A stretch of DNA of 64,000 bases. It comes from Clostridioides difficile. Lineage in GTDB: Bacteria > Bacillota > Clostridia > Peptostreptococcales > Peptostreptococcaceae. The notes beneath the pieces are model-generated. The model was not told the origin of the DNA. It was given only the letters and a program-made list of their open reading frames with translations, and did not search any database. How positions within the stretch are numbered: the stretch's first letter is position 1; each line of letters starts with the position of its first letter. Position numbers and translations under genes: made by a program. Shown one piece after another: positions 1-8,744 of this stretch. The DNA lies in NCBI GenBank assembly GCA_024919175.1, contig CP103805.1, positions 1-64,000 on the forward strand, read 5' to 3'.

Positions 1-1023
1 AATGCACAATAATTTGTACCTATTAAATAAAGTATCTGCAATACTATCATTATTTTGGCTACAAATCCACTCTGTACTGATTAATCTTGCTATAACTGCT
101 AGACTTGATGTATTACTTTGCATTTTTTCATTGTGATTTATATGAGATGTAATTTCATACATATTTTCTTTTATTGAAGATAGTGTATTTTGAACAAATG
201 TATCATTCATATCTTTAATAAGCCACTCTATCTTTCCATCTCCATTAACTTGAAGCATTCCAAGTTCTTTCATTCTTGGCAAATCATCTTCTTTAATATT
301 ACATCCAGAAAAGGTTAAATAAGCATTTCTAAAATCACTAATTTCATTACTTATATCACTTAAATTAGTTTCATAAGCATCTTGTAACCCTTTTATATCA
401 TTAAATATTGTATTTTTTCCTAGTTCTTCACTTCTTTTACAAATTGATATTGGAACATTGCCATCAAATATATTATTTACTGTAGGACCTTCAACTTCTT
501 TGAAATTTGAATCAAAATGATAGATGTATTCTTTATCATATACATCTATATAAATATCATCTTTAAAATCTTTTTTAAATTTTCTAAAAAAATAGATAAT
601 TTCTCCATCTTCATTTTCATAATGGCAGCCATCTGTCGGTTTTATTATTCTTACTTTCATTTCATTGTTTTTTACATAGTAAAGTTCATAGCAAAATCCA
701 AATAGTAGTGTATATCTCAATAAGTCTGAATCATGCTTTTTACTCCAATGGCAAGTATAGTATTCTAAATCATTTATAATCTTCTCATCACCCAATCTAC
801 TTGTATAGGTAATTTTATTTGCAAGAGAATAAGCGACTTCTTCATTAATAAACTTTTTTAAGAAATTAGTGTTTATCTTATTATTAGACCTCTTGGTAAC
901 CATTTTATAGTTACTAATAGCATCTGTTTCACCTTTATAATACTTATACATAGTGTTGTATTCTTGCTTTTTTAAACTCCAGTCATCATATATTTCTTTC
1001 AATAAACTTAAATCTATTTCCAC
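1..1023 (-). CDS. Phage portal protein, SPP1 gp6-like, 3' end beyond window
   Basis: An open frame of 341 codons runs leftward from a GTG at 1023, preceded by the ribosome binding site GGAGGTGAT, to the left edge of the window. The product begins VEIDLSLLKEIYDDW and contains KITYTSRLGDE and DLLRYTLLFGFCYELYYVKN, the usual layout of SPP1-type portal proteins. These form the dodecameric ring through which DNA enters the capsid. It follows the large terminase by 22 bases, as expected. The last roughly 100-150 residues are missing because the gene leaves the window. The family call rests on layout and position; I could not align it. Confidence 0.85.
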   Translation of the reverse strand, partial: MEIDLSLLKEIYDDWSLKKQEYNTMYKYYKGETDAISNYKMVTKRSNNKINTNFLKKFINEEVAYSLANKITYTSRLGDEKIINDLEYYTCHWSKKHDSDLLRYTLLFGFCYELYYVKNNEMKVRIIKPTDGCHYENEDGEIIYFFRKFKKDFKDDIYIDVYDKEYIYHFDSNFKEVEGPTVNNIFDGNVPISICKRSEELGKNTIFNDIKGLQDAYETNLSDISNEISDFRNAYLTFSGCNIKEDDLPRMKELGMLQVNGDGKIEWLIKDMNDTFVQNTLSSIKENMYEITSHINHNEKMQSNTSSLAVIARLISTEWICSQNNDSIADTLFNRYKLLCI

Positions 1024-1045
1024 TTAATGTATCACCTCCATATAA

Positions 1046-2785
1046 TCAAAGACCTAAACTTCTTCTATCTAATAGCGTAATACTTTCATTTACTTTAATA
1101 TTAAAAATCCTATTTATAAATTCTGCTGATATATCTGGAGCATCATCATGTAGAGAGTATTTTTGTCCTGTAAAATCAAGGATTTGTTGTATAAATTCCT
1201 TATCTTCTTCTGCAAAAATCATTTGACCTTTATTTAAAACAGGTATTAAAGTAGAAATTTTATCATCTTTATTTTTCTTTTGGTGCTCATTAATGATTTC
1301 TATATCTCTGTAGTAAAGAACATCATCATTTTTTATTTTAAGTTCTAATTGATTAGCATCTGCACCATTAAATGTATTTTTTTCTATATAAACATGTGTT
1401 ATATCTGGATACACTTTTAATAAATAAATCATATGCGCTATATATTTATCAAAATCAGTTCTAGCATTTATTTTGGCTAGTTCTGCCAATCTCCCATATA
1501 GTAAACCATTTTCCGATTCACTTCCAACAAGAAAAGCACTATAGTCATGTTTGGAACCACCTGCAGATGCTGGGTCACATAATAGCATTGTCTTTTTGAA
1601 TGTATGAGTTTCTATACATTCTCTAGATTCGGTTCTGATTGTTTTAAACCATTTCTCACCTATTGAATTTACATCATTTTGGACCTCTTGTTTAAAAGAT
1701 GTTGGATTTTCATAGTAACTTAGAGCCATATCTAAAGAGTCCCAAAAACTTGGCCATAATACAGGGAATTTCATTTCTTTTTCATTTTCCCAATAAAATT
1801 CTTTAGCATCTTCAAGATGATTTGTATTTTTAAAATCAAATAAGATCTCTTTGAACTTAAGCCATAATCCAGAATTAAATAATTCATCTACATTATCAAC
1901 TAAAACTCCTTTTTCACATTTAAACTTCCAAGTTGGTAAATTTTTTAGTCTACTATAGAAACATTCTTTATGTTGCAATGTTCCTAATGCTATAAAAGTA
2001 GTACCTCTTTTTATAGTTTTACCATTTCTGATAACTGGTTTTTGTGCAGCATATTTTACATCATCAGAAAATCTTTTAAATTTTTTCTCTCTAGCATCTT
2101 CTGTTCTAACATTTTCTTCTGACTGATAGTCATCAAGTATGATAAGATCAGGACGGTTGTTATTGTATTTTCTTCCTCTCATTGGTGATGAAGATGATAT
2201 TGCTTCAATAAAGGTTTTATTTGTTAGCTCTAGTTGAGTACTATTACAAATGTATTTTCTATCATTATCATTTAAAAGAACTCCAAATGCTTTTTTAATA
2301 TACTCATTTTCAAGTAATGCATTTTTTATATCTTTTACGAATTTCTCAGCTGTTGAACCTATATCTGAACAAATTAAAGTATATATCTTATGTTTATAAC
2401 AATGTGACCATACAGTTGTTGCTAAATCTCCAAATGCACTTTTACCTGTACCTCTTGGATAAATTCTTCCTAATTGCTGTGAACCATCTCCAATTATAGA
2501 TTCTTGTATGTCTTCCCATAACTCATGATGAACTTTAGCTATAGGAGCAGCAGCATTATCTTCTTTTGGTAAATATGTGTCTTGCATAAAATACATACAG
2601 AAAAATTCTAGATTTATCTTTCCAAGTTGATAAGCAAGCCCATTAACTCCCCAAAGATTGTTTGAATTAGCTTTTATAATCTCATTTGCTTCTTTTTCAG
2701 CATCTTTTATAGATGCTCCATTTCTTATAAAAGTCTTTGCTAGATAACTAAATATTAATTGTATATTTCTTTCTAAATTATCCAC
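1046..2785 (-). CDS. terL: Terminase large subunit
   Basis: This is the 579-residue motor and nuclease for DNA packaging. A Walker A motif (YPRGTGKS) is at residues 110-116 and a Walker B (DLIILDDY) at 213-220. The nuclease domain starts near residue 400 with LLCDPASAGGSKHDYS, and further acidic residues follow (IEKNTF near 475, DAPDISAEF near 555). The GTG start is preceded by AGAGGAAG. It lies between the small terminase and the portal, although a serine recombinase gene separates it from the small subunit, which is unusual. The length is normal for the family. Confidence 0.95.
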   Translation of the reverse strand: MDNLERNIQLIFSYLAKTFIRNGASIKDAEKEANEIIKANSNNLWGVNGLAYQLGKINLEFFCMYFMQDTYLPKEDNAAAPIAKVHHELWEDIQESIIGDGSQQLGRIYPRGTGKSAFGDLATTVWSHCYKHKIYTLICSDIGSTAEKFVKDIKNALLENEYIKKAFGVLLNDNDRKYICNSTQLELTNKTFIEAISSSSPMRGRKYNNNRPDLIILDDYQSEENVRTEDAREKKFKRFSDDVKYAAQKPVIRNGKTIKRGTTFIALGTLQHKECFYSRLKNLPTWKFKCEKGVLVDNVDELFNSGLWLKFKEILFDFKNTNHLEDAKEFYWENEKEMKFPVLWPSFWDSLDMALSYYENPTSFKQEVQNDVNSIGEKWFKTIRTESRECIETHTFKKTMLLCDPASAGGSKHDYSAFLVGSESENGLLYGRLAELAKINARTDFDKYIAHMIYLLKVYPDITHVYIEKNTFNGADANQLELKIKNDDVLYYRDIEIINEHQKKNKDDKISTLIPVLNKGQMIFAEEDKEFIQQILDFTGQKYSLHDDAPDISAEFINRIFNIKVNESITLLDRRSLGL

Positions 2786-2898
2786 TCGTATTTACTTCCT
2801 CTTACTTCTTCTATTTTTTTAGGTTCAGCGAGCAATGCAATTAATAAAATAAGCAATGTAAATTTTTCTTTAATAAAATCACCCTCTTTGAAATACAT
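2773..2898 (-). CDS. Possible small membrane peptide, 41 residues
   Basis: A short frame overlaps the first codons of the large terminase. It encodes one hydrophobic segment (FTLLILLIALLAEPKK) followed by a charged tail ending in KYEWII. There is no good ribosome binding site before the ATG. A GAGGGTG lies a few codons inside, before an ATT, so the true start may be non-standard. It may be only a chance frame. Confidence 0.3.
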   Translation of the reverse strand: MYFKEGDFIKEKFTLLILLIALLAEPKKIEEVRGSKYEWII

Positions 2899-3086
2899 CT
2901 CTGGTTTTTAAATTTTGCTAGAAAATTTCTAGAACTCATTTTCTATAAAAAATACTTTTTTTGAAATAGAAGGATACCCCCCTATACTGAAAAACAGTTA
3001 TTTATAATTATTTCAGACATAATTAAAGGGCATAATTCTATGAATTTGCCCCACTAACATTAACTTAAGCATATATATTGCTCTTC

Positions 3087-3644
3087 TTAGTTACTCTCAT
3101 AGCTCTTTATCAATCTATCTAATGTTGGTCTACTTACTCCCAATTCTTTAGCTAATTGAGTCTTATTAAGTTCTCTAGTCTTGTATCTATCATAATAACT
3201 ACCAAAGTTCTCTATCTTAACTTCTTTACGACCCTTGTATTTACCCTGTTCTTTAGCTATAGCGATACCTTCTCGTTGTCTTTCTAACATATTTGTTCTC
3301 TCAAATTCATATATTGCACCAAGCATTGTAAGCATAAGTTTTCCTGTAGGTGTACTTGTATCTAAATTTTCTTTATCACTAATTAACTTTACATGTTTTT
3401 TTTCTAAGAGCTCAACTATTTCTAATAAGTCTTTAGTACTTCTAGCAAGTCTACTAAAATCATGTACAATTATTGTATCTCCTTCTCTTACAAAATCTAA
3501 CATTGCATTTAGTTGTGATCTTTTAGTATCCTTGGCACTTATTTTCTCCTGATATATCTTTTCTGTATTATGCTTTTTCATTGTAACTAATTGTCTATCT
3601 TCATTTTGTTCTGCTGTTGAAACTCTCATATAACCTACTACCAT
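3087..3644 (-). CDS. Serine recombinase, resolvase/invertase type
   Basis: The protein has 185 residues if started at the ATG at 3644, which has GGAGGG seven bases upstream; an ATG five codons earlier has no such site. The N-terminal catalytic domain has YMRVSTAEQ with the nucleophile Ser9, the HDFSRLARS motif, and the E-helix region FERTNMLERQREG. It ends in a helix-turn-helix (TQLAKELGVSRPTLDRLIK). The size and C-terminal HTH fit the small Tn3-resolvase/Gin-invertase group, not the large integrases. On a circular plasmid it could resolve dimers. It interrupts the terS-terL order, so it may be an insertion. Confidence 0.9.
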   Translation of the reverse strand: MVVGYMRVSTAEQNEDRQLVTMKKHNTEKIYQEKISAKDTKRSQLNAMLDFVREGDTIIVHDFSRLARSTKDLLEIVELLEKKHVKLISDKENLDTSTPTGKLMLTMLGAIYEFERTNMLERQREGIAIAKEQGKYKGRKEVKIENFGSYYDRYKTRELNKTQLAKELGVSRPTLDRLIKSYESN

Positions 3645-3660
3645 CTTTAATCCCTCCACC

Positions 3661-3830
3661 TATGTTTACTCTATAAATAATATTATAGCATAAATGTAAA
3701 ATTAGAGTCAAAGACTTAGCATTCTTTTTGTAAATTAATCGTGTTTTTAATTCTATTTTTACATCAAAATAGATATTTTACAATGTAAATTTGCACCATG
3801 CTTTATTTTTACAATAAATATTTGTAAAGT
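3661..3830. other. Candidate recombination (res) site beside the serine recombinase
   Basis: The gap upstream of the recombinase gene holds several AT-rich imperfect dyads built on TGTAAA/TTTACA. One spans about 3661-3700, a second about 3725-3773, a palindrome ATTTTACAATGTAAAT lies near 3775-3790, and TTTTTACAATAAATATTTGTAAAG lies near 3806-3829. Resolvase genes often have their res site immediately upstream, so this is a reasonable guess. The same dyads could instead be promoter or operator sequence. Confidence 0.35.
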
Positions 3831-3867
3831 GGTAGTTTTTTTAATCAAAATTAATGAGTATTAAGTA

Positions 3868-4320
3868 TTACTTTTTTGTTCTTATTCTTATCTTAGCTAT
3901 GGCTGCTTCTATTTCTGTTTCACCAGTTTCCATACCATTGCCACTATCTTCTTGTATAACTGTATTTGTAGGATTACCATAAATACGATTTATAAGATAT
4001 TGGTTAGCAGCTAACATAACTCTCTTATCACTATTATCTTTGGCCAAAGTCTTAATATTGTTGACATAGGATTCTATATCTTTTAATATCATTGAGTTCC
4101 CCTGGCTTGCCAGCTCTTGCTTACGTCTGTCCATTTCTTTCCTAACATGTTCTCTATTCATCCAGTTATAAACAGTCTGTCTACTAATACCAATTAAGTT
4201 AGCAGCATCTGTTACAGTAAATCCTGAAATCAAGAGAGATACTAACTTTGATTCTTCTTGAGTTAATTCTTCTAGTCTTCTATATCCTGTACTGACTATC
4301 TCAATATCTTTTTCACTCAA
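3868..4320 (-). CDS. terS: Terminase small subunit
   Basis: This 150-residue protein has a helix-turn-helix near residues 32-60 (FTVTDAANLIGISRQTVYNW) followed by an oligomerising helical middle. It recognises the packaging site and loads DNA onto the large subunit. The identification rests on the HTH, the size and the position upstream of terL. About 200 bases of non-coding sequence lie upstream (4321-4523) and could contain the packaging site or a late promoter; I see no clear motif for either. Confidence 0.8.
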   Translation of the reverse strand: MSEKDIEIVSTGYRRLEELTQEESKLVSLLISGFTVTDAANLIGISRQTVYNWMNREHVRKEMDRRKQELASQGNSMILKDIESYVNNIKTLAKDNSDKRVMLAANQYLINRIYGNPTNTVIQEDSGNGMETGETEIEAAIAKIRIRTKK

Positions 4321-4523
4321 AAAATCACTCCTTTACTTGATATTTAATTAAATACACATTTACTTTAATGCCTCAAAAAATGTCCTTTAATAGTGATTTT
4401 CAGACTTCTTAATAAATCTATTCTATTCTTTGGAAATTCTATTATTAAAGGCCTTTACACTTTTGTAATGTCCTATTGCTGAAAAACGTAACATATGAAA
4501 TTTAAAACCAATTTATAATAATT

Positions 4524-5138
4524 CTAATCTCTTTTTCTTTTCTTTAGTTTATTAGTAAATTTAGTTATTGCTTTTACTTCTTCTTCTTTATCTATTCCTA
4601 TATATCTTCTTGTTACTTCTATAGTCTTATGACCCAATATCTTTCTTATAAGTTCTAATGCATATGTCTTATTTTCTTCTTCATCATAAATATGTCTTGC
4701 AAATGTCTTTCTTAAAGAGTGTGTCGCAACATTTTTTATTATTCTTCCTGCTTGTCTTGTTTGAATAGGTCTATTAAACTTCTTTCTCTTACCACTTTTA
4801 AATAAGAATTCCTCTCCTGGTTTATCTTGAGTATAATTTTCTATAGCATTCTTTATTACATCAGATAAGAAAACCTCTCTATCATAGTCTCTTTTTTCCT
4901 CTATAACTCTAATCCAATCCTTAGATACTCTTATCTTCTTCCCTTTTTTATCTAACTTTACATCTGTTACATCTGCAACTTTAAGTGCTAATATATCCCC
5001 TATTCTAAGTCCAGTACACATTCCAAATAGAGCTAATAAGTAATTTCTTTCATTCCATTCCTCTAGAAAATTCAAAAGTCTAAATACATCCTCTATATCT
5101 TTTATGGGATTAACTTTTTGTCCACTATGTGCTTCCAT
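4524..5138 (-). CDS. Tyrosine recombinase / phage integrase family
   Basis: The 204-residue protein consists of little more than a catalytic domain. The active-site set is present: Arg45 (CTGLRIGDIL), His140 and Arg143 (THSLRKTFARH), His170 (ILGHKTIEVT) and Tyr179 (RRYIGI). The short N-terminus lacks the arm-binding domain of true phage integrases, so it resembles resolvase-like XerC/D-type enzymes found on plasmids and phages. The element appears to be extrachromosomal, so dimer resolution is as likely as integration. Confidence 0.88.
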   Translation of the reverse strand: MEAHSGQKVNPIKDIEDVFRLLNFLEEWNERNYLLALFGMCTGLRIGDILALKVADVTDVKLDKKGKKIRVSKDWIRVIEEKRDYDREVFLSDVIKNAIENYTQDKPGEEFLFKSGKRKKFNRPIQTRQAGRIIKNVATHSLRKTFARHIYDEEENKTYALELIRKILGHKTIEVTRRYIGIDKEEEVKAITKFTNKLKKRKRD

Positions 5139-5141
5139 TCA

Positions 5142-5558
5142 TTAAAAACACTCCTTATTACCATAATAATTTTTCCTTTGTCTCTCTTGTACTAACATCT
5201 TTAAATCTTCATCTACATTAGCAAAAGAATCTGTAATTATAGAGGTTATATCATTTGTGGTATATCTTCTTTCTTTTGAATAAGTACTGGTCTTTATTCT
5301 AAATCCTAAGTCATTTACAGTTCTAGTTACTTTTACTACATTTTCTAACTGTAAATATAACTTAAATGTAACTAACTCAATATGATCAGATTCATCGATT
5401 ATACTTTCTTCTAGAATTTTTAGATATAAGTCTAACTTATCAATCTTAGAATCATAGTTTTTCTTAACCTTCTTTTTTAGTTTCAGGAGTTTTTCTTGTT
5501 TTTTCTTTATAAAATCTAAAGAACATTCTCTTCCATACATACCAGGAGTTTCTTTCAT
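5142..5558 (-). CDS. Phage protein of unknown function, coiled-coil rich
   Basis: This 138-residue Lys-rich protein has a coiled-coil stretch (FIKKKQEKLLKLKKKVKKNY) near residue 20. I do not recognise a domain. The frame stays open for 25 codons upstream of the ATG, to codon 5631-5633 (ATC), and the added peptide reads like protein (RDITEEVLSAAYVPDNLKYY). AGAGAGG lies nine bases before that ATC, while the ATG at 5558 has no ribosome binding site. The real start may therefore be the ATC. It ends four bases before the recombinase gene and is probably co-transcribed with it. Confidence 0.7.
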   Translation of the reverse strand: MKETPGMYGRECSLDFIKKKQEKLLKLKKKVKKNYDSKIDKLDLYLKILEESIIDESDHIELVTFKLYLQLENVVKVTRTVNDLGFRIKTSTYSKERRYTTNDITSIITDSFANVDEDLKMLVQERQRKNYYGNKECF

Positions 5559-5671
5559 TACATGGTCATAATATTTTAGATTATCTGGTACATATGCAGC
5601 ACTTAAAACTTCTTCTGTTATATCTCGCTTGATTTTAAAACACCTCTCTTAAAAACACTTATTTTATTGCA

Positions 5672-5700
5672 TAAAAAAATACCATCTATTTAGATAGCAT
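5672..5700 (-). terminator. Terminator after the antirepressor
   Basis: On the minus strand a seven-pair stem (CTATCTA / TAGATGG) is followed by TATTTTTTT, directly after the antirepressor stop codon. Confidence 0.7.
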
Positions 5701-6401
5701 TAAATTATATCTATTAATTCTTTAATTTTCCTATATATCTCTTTATAGTTCATATCTTTATCTATTAGCTTAGGCAACTTCATAGAAATGACTCTTTCAA
5801 GTGCTTGTATATCAAACAATTCACTTTGATTTAACTCATCTCTTTTTACATCTTTTGGTATTCCCAGTTTTTTTCTTACAAGTTCAGTGAAATGTTTATA
5901 ATACATTTGAGGCTTACTACTGCCTTGGCTAATCGCACAATAAACAAACTCTTGAATTTCATCTGTGAAATCTTTTCTTACTTTTTTGCCTTCTGCTCTT
6001 ATACCCAACCATTTTTCATCTTTTTCACTAGCTATATAATATCCTTTTTCTTTTATAGAATGTATAACTTCATATACCCAATCAAAATACTCATCAGAAA
6101 CAGGCATATTAGATTTTCTTACTATAGCATAAATCCCTTTTTCATTGTACATATATATTTTCTTAGCATTTTTGTTTTTATATATCGACCCCTCAATTTG
6201 AGCCCCCGTTATTTCAATAGATTTTCCTCTCATATACTCAAAATTTCTATTGTGTATATTTTCTATTGCTTTACTTGGATTAGAATATTTAAGAGCACAA
6301 CCAAGTTGTGTTCTACTCATAAATATTTCCCTTTCCTCATTCATATAAAAGTCGCATACTGTCCCTAAAAATCTTCCCTTTTTAACAAGTTTTAGTTTCA
6401 T
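5700..6401 (-). CDS. Phage antirepressor-like protein, BRO-N domain
   Basis: The 233-residue protein has an N-terminal BRO-type DNA-binding domain. Visible pieces are FLGTVCDFYMNEEREIFMSR, GCALKYSNPSKAIENIHNRN and YMYNEKGIYAIVRKSNMP, and DEYFDWVYEVIHSIKEKGYY closes the domain near residue 120. Proteins of this family counteract lysogenic repressors or act as DNA-binding regulators. It stands alone, with its own terminator and a 400-base upstream region that carries short repeats, so it is probably regulated separately from the neighbouring genes. Confidence 0.85.
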   Translation of the reverse strand: MKLKLVKKGRFLGTVCDFYMNEEREIFMSRTQLGCALKYSNPSKAIENIHNRNFEYMRGKSIEITGAQIEGSIYKNKNAKKIYMYNEKGIYAIVRKSNMPVSDEYFDWVYEVIHSIKEKGYYIASEKDEKWLGIRAEGKKVRKDFTDEIQEFVYCAISQGSSKPQMYYKHFTELVRKKLGIPKDVKRDELNQSELFDIQALERVISMKLPKLIDKDMNYKEIYRKIKELIDII

Positions 6402-6597
6402 AAAATCACTCTCCTAGATATTTGAATTTTAGACATGCATACTATGCATATCCTAAAAATACATATATTTCAGATATAGAAGTTATCGATACCTGAGATT
6501 TATTAAATTTTTGTATAAAAAAAGACCTAGAATATAAATTCCAAGCCATTTTTTATTAAATATATTTTTTCATAATACAATATTATCACGATTAAAA

Positions 6598-6653
6598 GAC
6601 ACAAATCGTACACAAATCGGTCATAAATCGTACATAAAAAAGACATAAATCGG
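6598..6653. repeat. Tandem 11-base repeats, likely operator
   Basis: Five imperfect copies of ACACAAATCGT / ACATAAATCGG follow one another with a period of about one helical turn. One copy has lost its centre (ACATAAAAAAG). Such phasing puts repeated contacts on one face of the helix, as in cooperative operators. They lie at the expected promoter of the antirepressor gene. Confidence 0.55.
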
Positions 6654-6735
6654 TTTAAAAACATAGATTTTTAGTAGCATTATTAGTTTTTAGATAAATA
6701 TAGTATATTAGTAATGTATTTAATTGATAATACAA

Positions 6736-6788
6736 CTAAATAAACCATCATATTAATTTTTAACAATTAATACGATGGTTTATTTGTA
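6736..6788. terminator. Long inverted repeat, probable terminator of the VanZ-like gene
   Basis: Two arms of about 21 bases (AAATAAACCATCATATTAATT and its near-perfect complement) enclose a few bases. The structure stands just after the stop codon of the minus-strand gene at 6798. Its T-runs are modest, so it could also serve as a protein-binding palindrome. Confidence 0.55.
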
Positions 6789-6797
6789 TAGATTTAC

Positions 6798-7214
6798 TTA
6801 TGAAAAATTTGACTCTTTTATGTAATGTCGATTAAATATATATTTATCAAAAATCCAATAACAAGTAGCACCTAAGGTATACGCAACACAATCCCACCAG
6901 TCAGCAGTACTATGTTTGAATAAAGGAATTAACCCTTCCCAAAAAAAACTACATAAACAGGACAAAAGAATGACATGAAAATATGATTTAATCCTAATAG
7001 GATGATTCTTATAAAAAGATAATACCAAGTTTGCATACGCTAAAAAAGCCATACCACCTAAAAAATCATTAAAATAACACTTTAGTAAATATGATAAAAC
7101 TGGAACATCTATATAGTCCCTATACATATGGTTTATAAAATGTAACAAAATGCAGGTTGAAAAAATAACAATATCTACTAAGCGTAATTTATTTAACTTA
7201 ACCACACAATCCAA
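6798..7214 (-). CDS. Small membrane protein, VanZ-like
   Basis: The 138-residue protein has four predicted membrane segments, near residues 12-30, 45-65, 78-98 and 108-125. The motif TADWWDCVAYTLGATCYW near the C-terminus resembles the FDxxDxxxNTLGA motif of VanZ-like proteins, but overall I can only call it VanZ-like. The start codon overlaps the preceding 21-codon peptide gene, so the two are probably translated together. Its role on the element is unknown. Confidence 0.5.
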   Translation of the reverse strand: MDCVVKLNKLRLVDIVIFSTCILLHFINHMYRDYIDVPVLSYLLKCYFNDFLGGMAFLAYANLVLSFYKNHPIRIKSYFHVILLSCLCSFFWEGLIPLFKHSTADWWDCVAYTLGATCYWIFDKYIFNRHYIKESNFS

Positions 7215-7263
7215 AAATAACTAATGCCACCAACATAGCTCCAACCATTTTCCAAAAACCCAT
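7198..7263 (-). CDS. 21-residue hydrophobic peptide
   Basis: An ATG preceded by GGAGGG opens a short frame reading MGFWKMVGAMLVALVIFGLCG. It overlaps the first 17 bases of the next gene. It could be a translation-coupling leader or a very small membrane peptide. The strong ribosome binding site is the main support. Confidence 0.4.
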   Translation of the reverse strand: MGFWKMVGAMLVALVIFGLCG

Positions 7264-7455
7264 TTTTTTCTCCCTCCATCCCCTATTTTAAATCTATGTT
7301 TACAGAATACTACAAAATATATAATACTTCAAGTATTGCAAATTATTCTTAAATTGAATAACTTTTTACACTTAAGAAGTAAAGTGTATAGGTATAATTA
7401 TTTAATTAGGGGTATGTTAGAAAAATATTTTTTCATCTAACTTATCAGGACCTTT

Positions 7456-8481
7456 TTATATTATTTCCTTAAGAAATGTTTGTGAATCTTCTATCGTTTT
7501 ATTGATTACATCAATATTAACTTTATTTTGTTCTATTTCATTATCTGATGTCAATACAAGTTTAACTTTACACATATTAAAAAGTAAATTTACAAGTAAT
7601 ACTGTATTTTCTGTAAGTAATTTTTCATTACTTGAGAAAGTATTCCAATCTGTTTTATTATTAAAGTCTACGATAGTTGTAAGCTCATCCAAATGTTGTT
7701 TATAAATTTTTTCAACTGAACAAAGAGCATTATTAAACCTAACAGAAGCATTACTTAAATCTTTCATATAAATGCATATTTTATTTATTTCTTTTTCAGC
7801 TCTTCTCATTTGATACCAGGCCTCATCAGCTTTATCTGATAATGATGAACCTGTTATATTAAAAATCATACCACCAACAAGCAAACCAACACCTAATGTA
7901 GTTGCGCCAAGTACAGCGGTTCCAAGTGCCATACCACCCCCACCAGCTGCGATAGCTCCTCCACCTAAGGCTGCTAAGGTAGCGTTAGTTGCTACTACTC
8001 CACTCAAAGATGCAATAGCCGTTCCAGTCGAAGCTGTTCCTAGAGCCATTACTGCTGCAGTTGTTGCACCAGCTGCAGCAAATCCTCCAGCTGTTCCAAC
8101 AGCAGCGCCTCCTATACCTCCAAGCAATACTCCTGCACCAATTGAAACACGCTTCAATTCTTCAGTGTCGTACTTAGGAATATTTACTCCATCTTTGTTA
8201 TATGTTTTAAATTTGGGCTTATCTTTAATTTTTTCAAATACTTTAGTAAATTTTTCAAAACTTTCAAGAATTTCAAGTTCCTTTTTACCAAGATTATCCA
8301 TATCTATAGTTGTAATATTGCTTTGTTGCTCAAATTTATTAATATTTTCTTTATGATGAGAATCAGCAATCTTCATAGTATCATTTGCTTCTTTCATTTT
8401 TGTTGCTCCTTGTATACCACTTTTAACCCCCACAGCTCCTGCAATAGCCGCCCCTACTCCTAAAATTAATGGCAATGGCAT
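7456..8481 (-). CDS. Glycine-zipper membrane protein of unknown function
   Basis: The 341-residue protein opens with a hydrophobic Gly/Ala segment (LILGVGAAIAGAVGVKSG). A charged stretch follows, then a long Gly/Ala-rich hydrophobic block at about residues 110-210 with repeated small-residue zippers, for example TLGVGLLVGGMIFN. The C-terminal third is helical and soluble. Gly-zipper blocks like this occur in pore-forming or membrane-perturbing proteins, but I cannot assign a family. It is the last gene of the four-gene operon that starts with the WYL regulator (7456-11268). Confidence 0.65.
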   Translation of the reverse strand: MPLPLILGVGAAIAGAVGVKSGIQGATKMKEANDTMKIADSHHKENINKFEQQSNITTIDMDNLGKKELEILESFEKFTKVFEKIKDKPKFKTYNKDGVNIPKYDTEELKRVSIGAGVLLGGIGGAAVGTAGGFAAAGATTAAVMALGTASTGTAIASLSGVVATNATLAALGGGAIAAGGGGMALGTAVLGATTLGVGLLVGGMIFNITGSSLSDKADEAWYQMRRAEKEINKICIYMKDLSNASVRFNNALCSVEKIYKQHLDELTTIVDFNNKTDWNTFSSNEKLLTENTVLLVNLLFNMCKVKLVLTSDNEIEQNKVNIDVINKTIEDSQTFLKEII

Positions 8482-8492
8482 AATTACCCCTC

Positions 8493-8744
8493 CTACAATA
8501 ATTGTTTTTTTAACTTTTCACAAAATTCATAATTTAATTGATAATATTTGTCATGACTTATAGAATTCTTAAAAAAGATTTCATAACTTTCATCAATACG
8601 ACACAATAATGGTCTTCCTTCATAAATACTACATAAATTTTTAACTAAATATTTGCATACCCCTTCTCCATTATCAAGTTCAGCATATAAAAATGATTTA
8701 TCTAAATTTTTACAACACTCTCCACATTTATCACACTTAAACAT
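8493..8744 (-). CDS. YkgJ-family cysteine-cluster protein
   Basis: The 83-residue protein opens with the cysteine cluster FKCDKCGECCKNLD. It has further cysteines at VCKYL, NLCSIYEGRPLLCR and FCEKL, the CxxCxxCC arrangement of YkgJ-type proteins that bind zinc or an iron-sulphur cluster. Its start overlaps the stop of the upstream gene by one base (ATGA-type junction), so translation is coupled. In this operon it could be a maturation or sensor partner of the membrane proteins on either side. Confidence 0.7.
   Translation of the reverse strand: MFKCDKCGECCKNLDKSFLYAELDNGEGVCKYLVKNLCSIYEGRPLLCRIDESYEIFFKNSISHDKYYQLNYEFCEKLKKQLL

Larger units (their letters stand above)
6402..6797. other. Non-coding region upstream of the antirepressor
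   Basis: No gene is visible in these 396 bases. The stretch holds a set of 11-base repeats (6598-6653) and a long hairpin (6736-6788), annotated separately. A possible minus-strand promoter for the antirepressor (TTGTGT, 17 bases, TAATAT) lies beside the repeats near 6575-6605. Confidence 0.5.

Noticed and set aside
5892..6368. 158-codon plus-strand frame
   Set aside because: It is antisense to the antirepressor and rich in Phe, Tyr and Ile, as expected from AT-rich antisense. It has no ribosome binding site.
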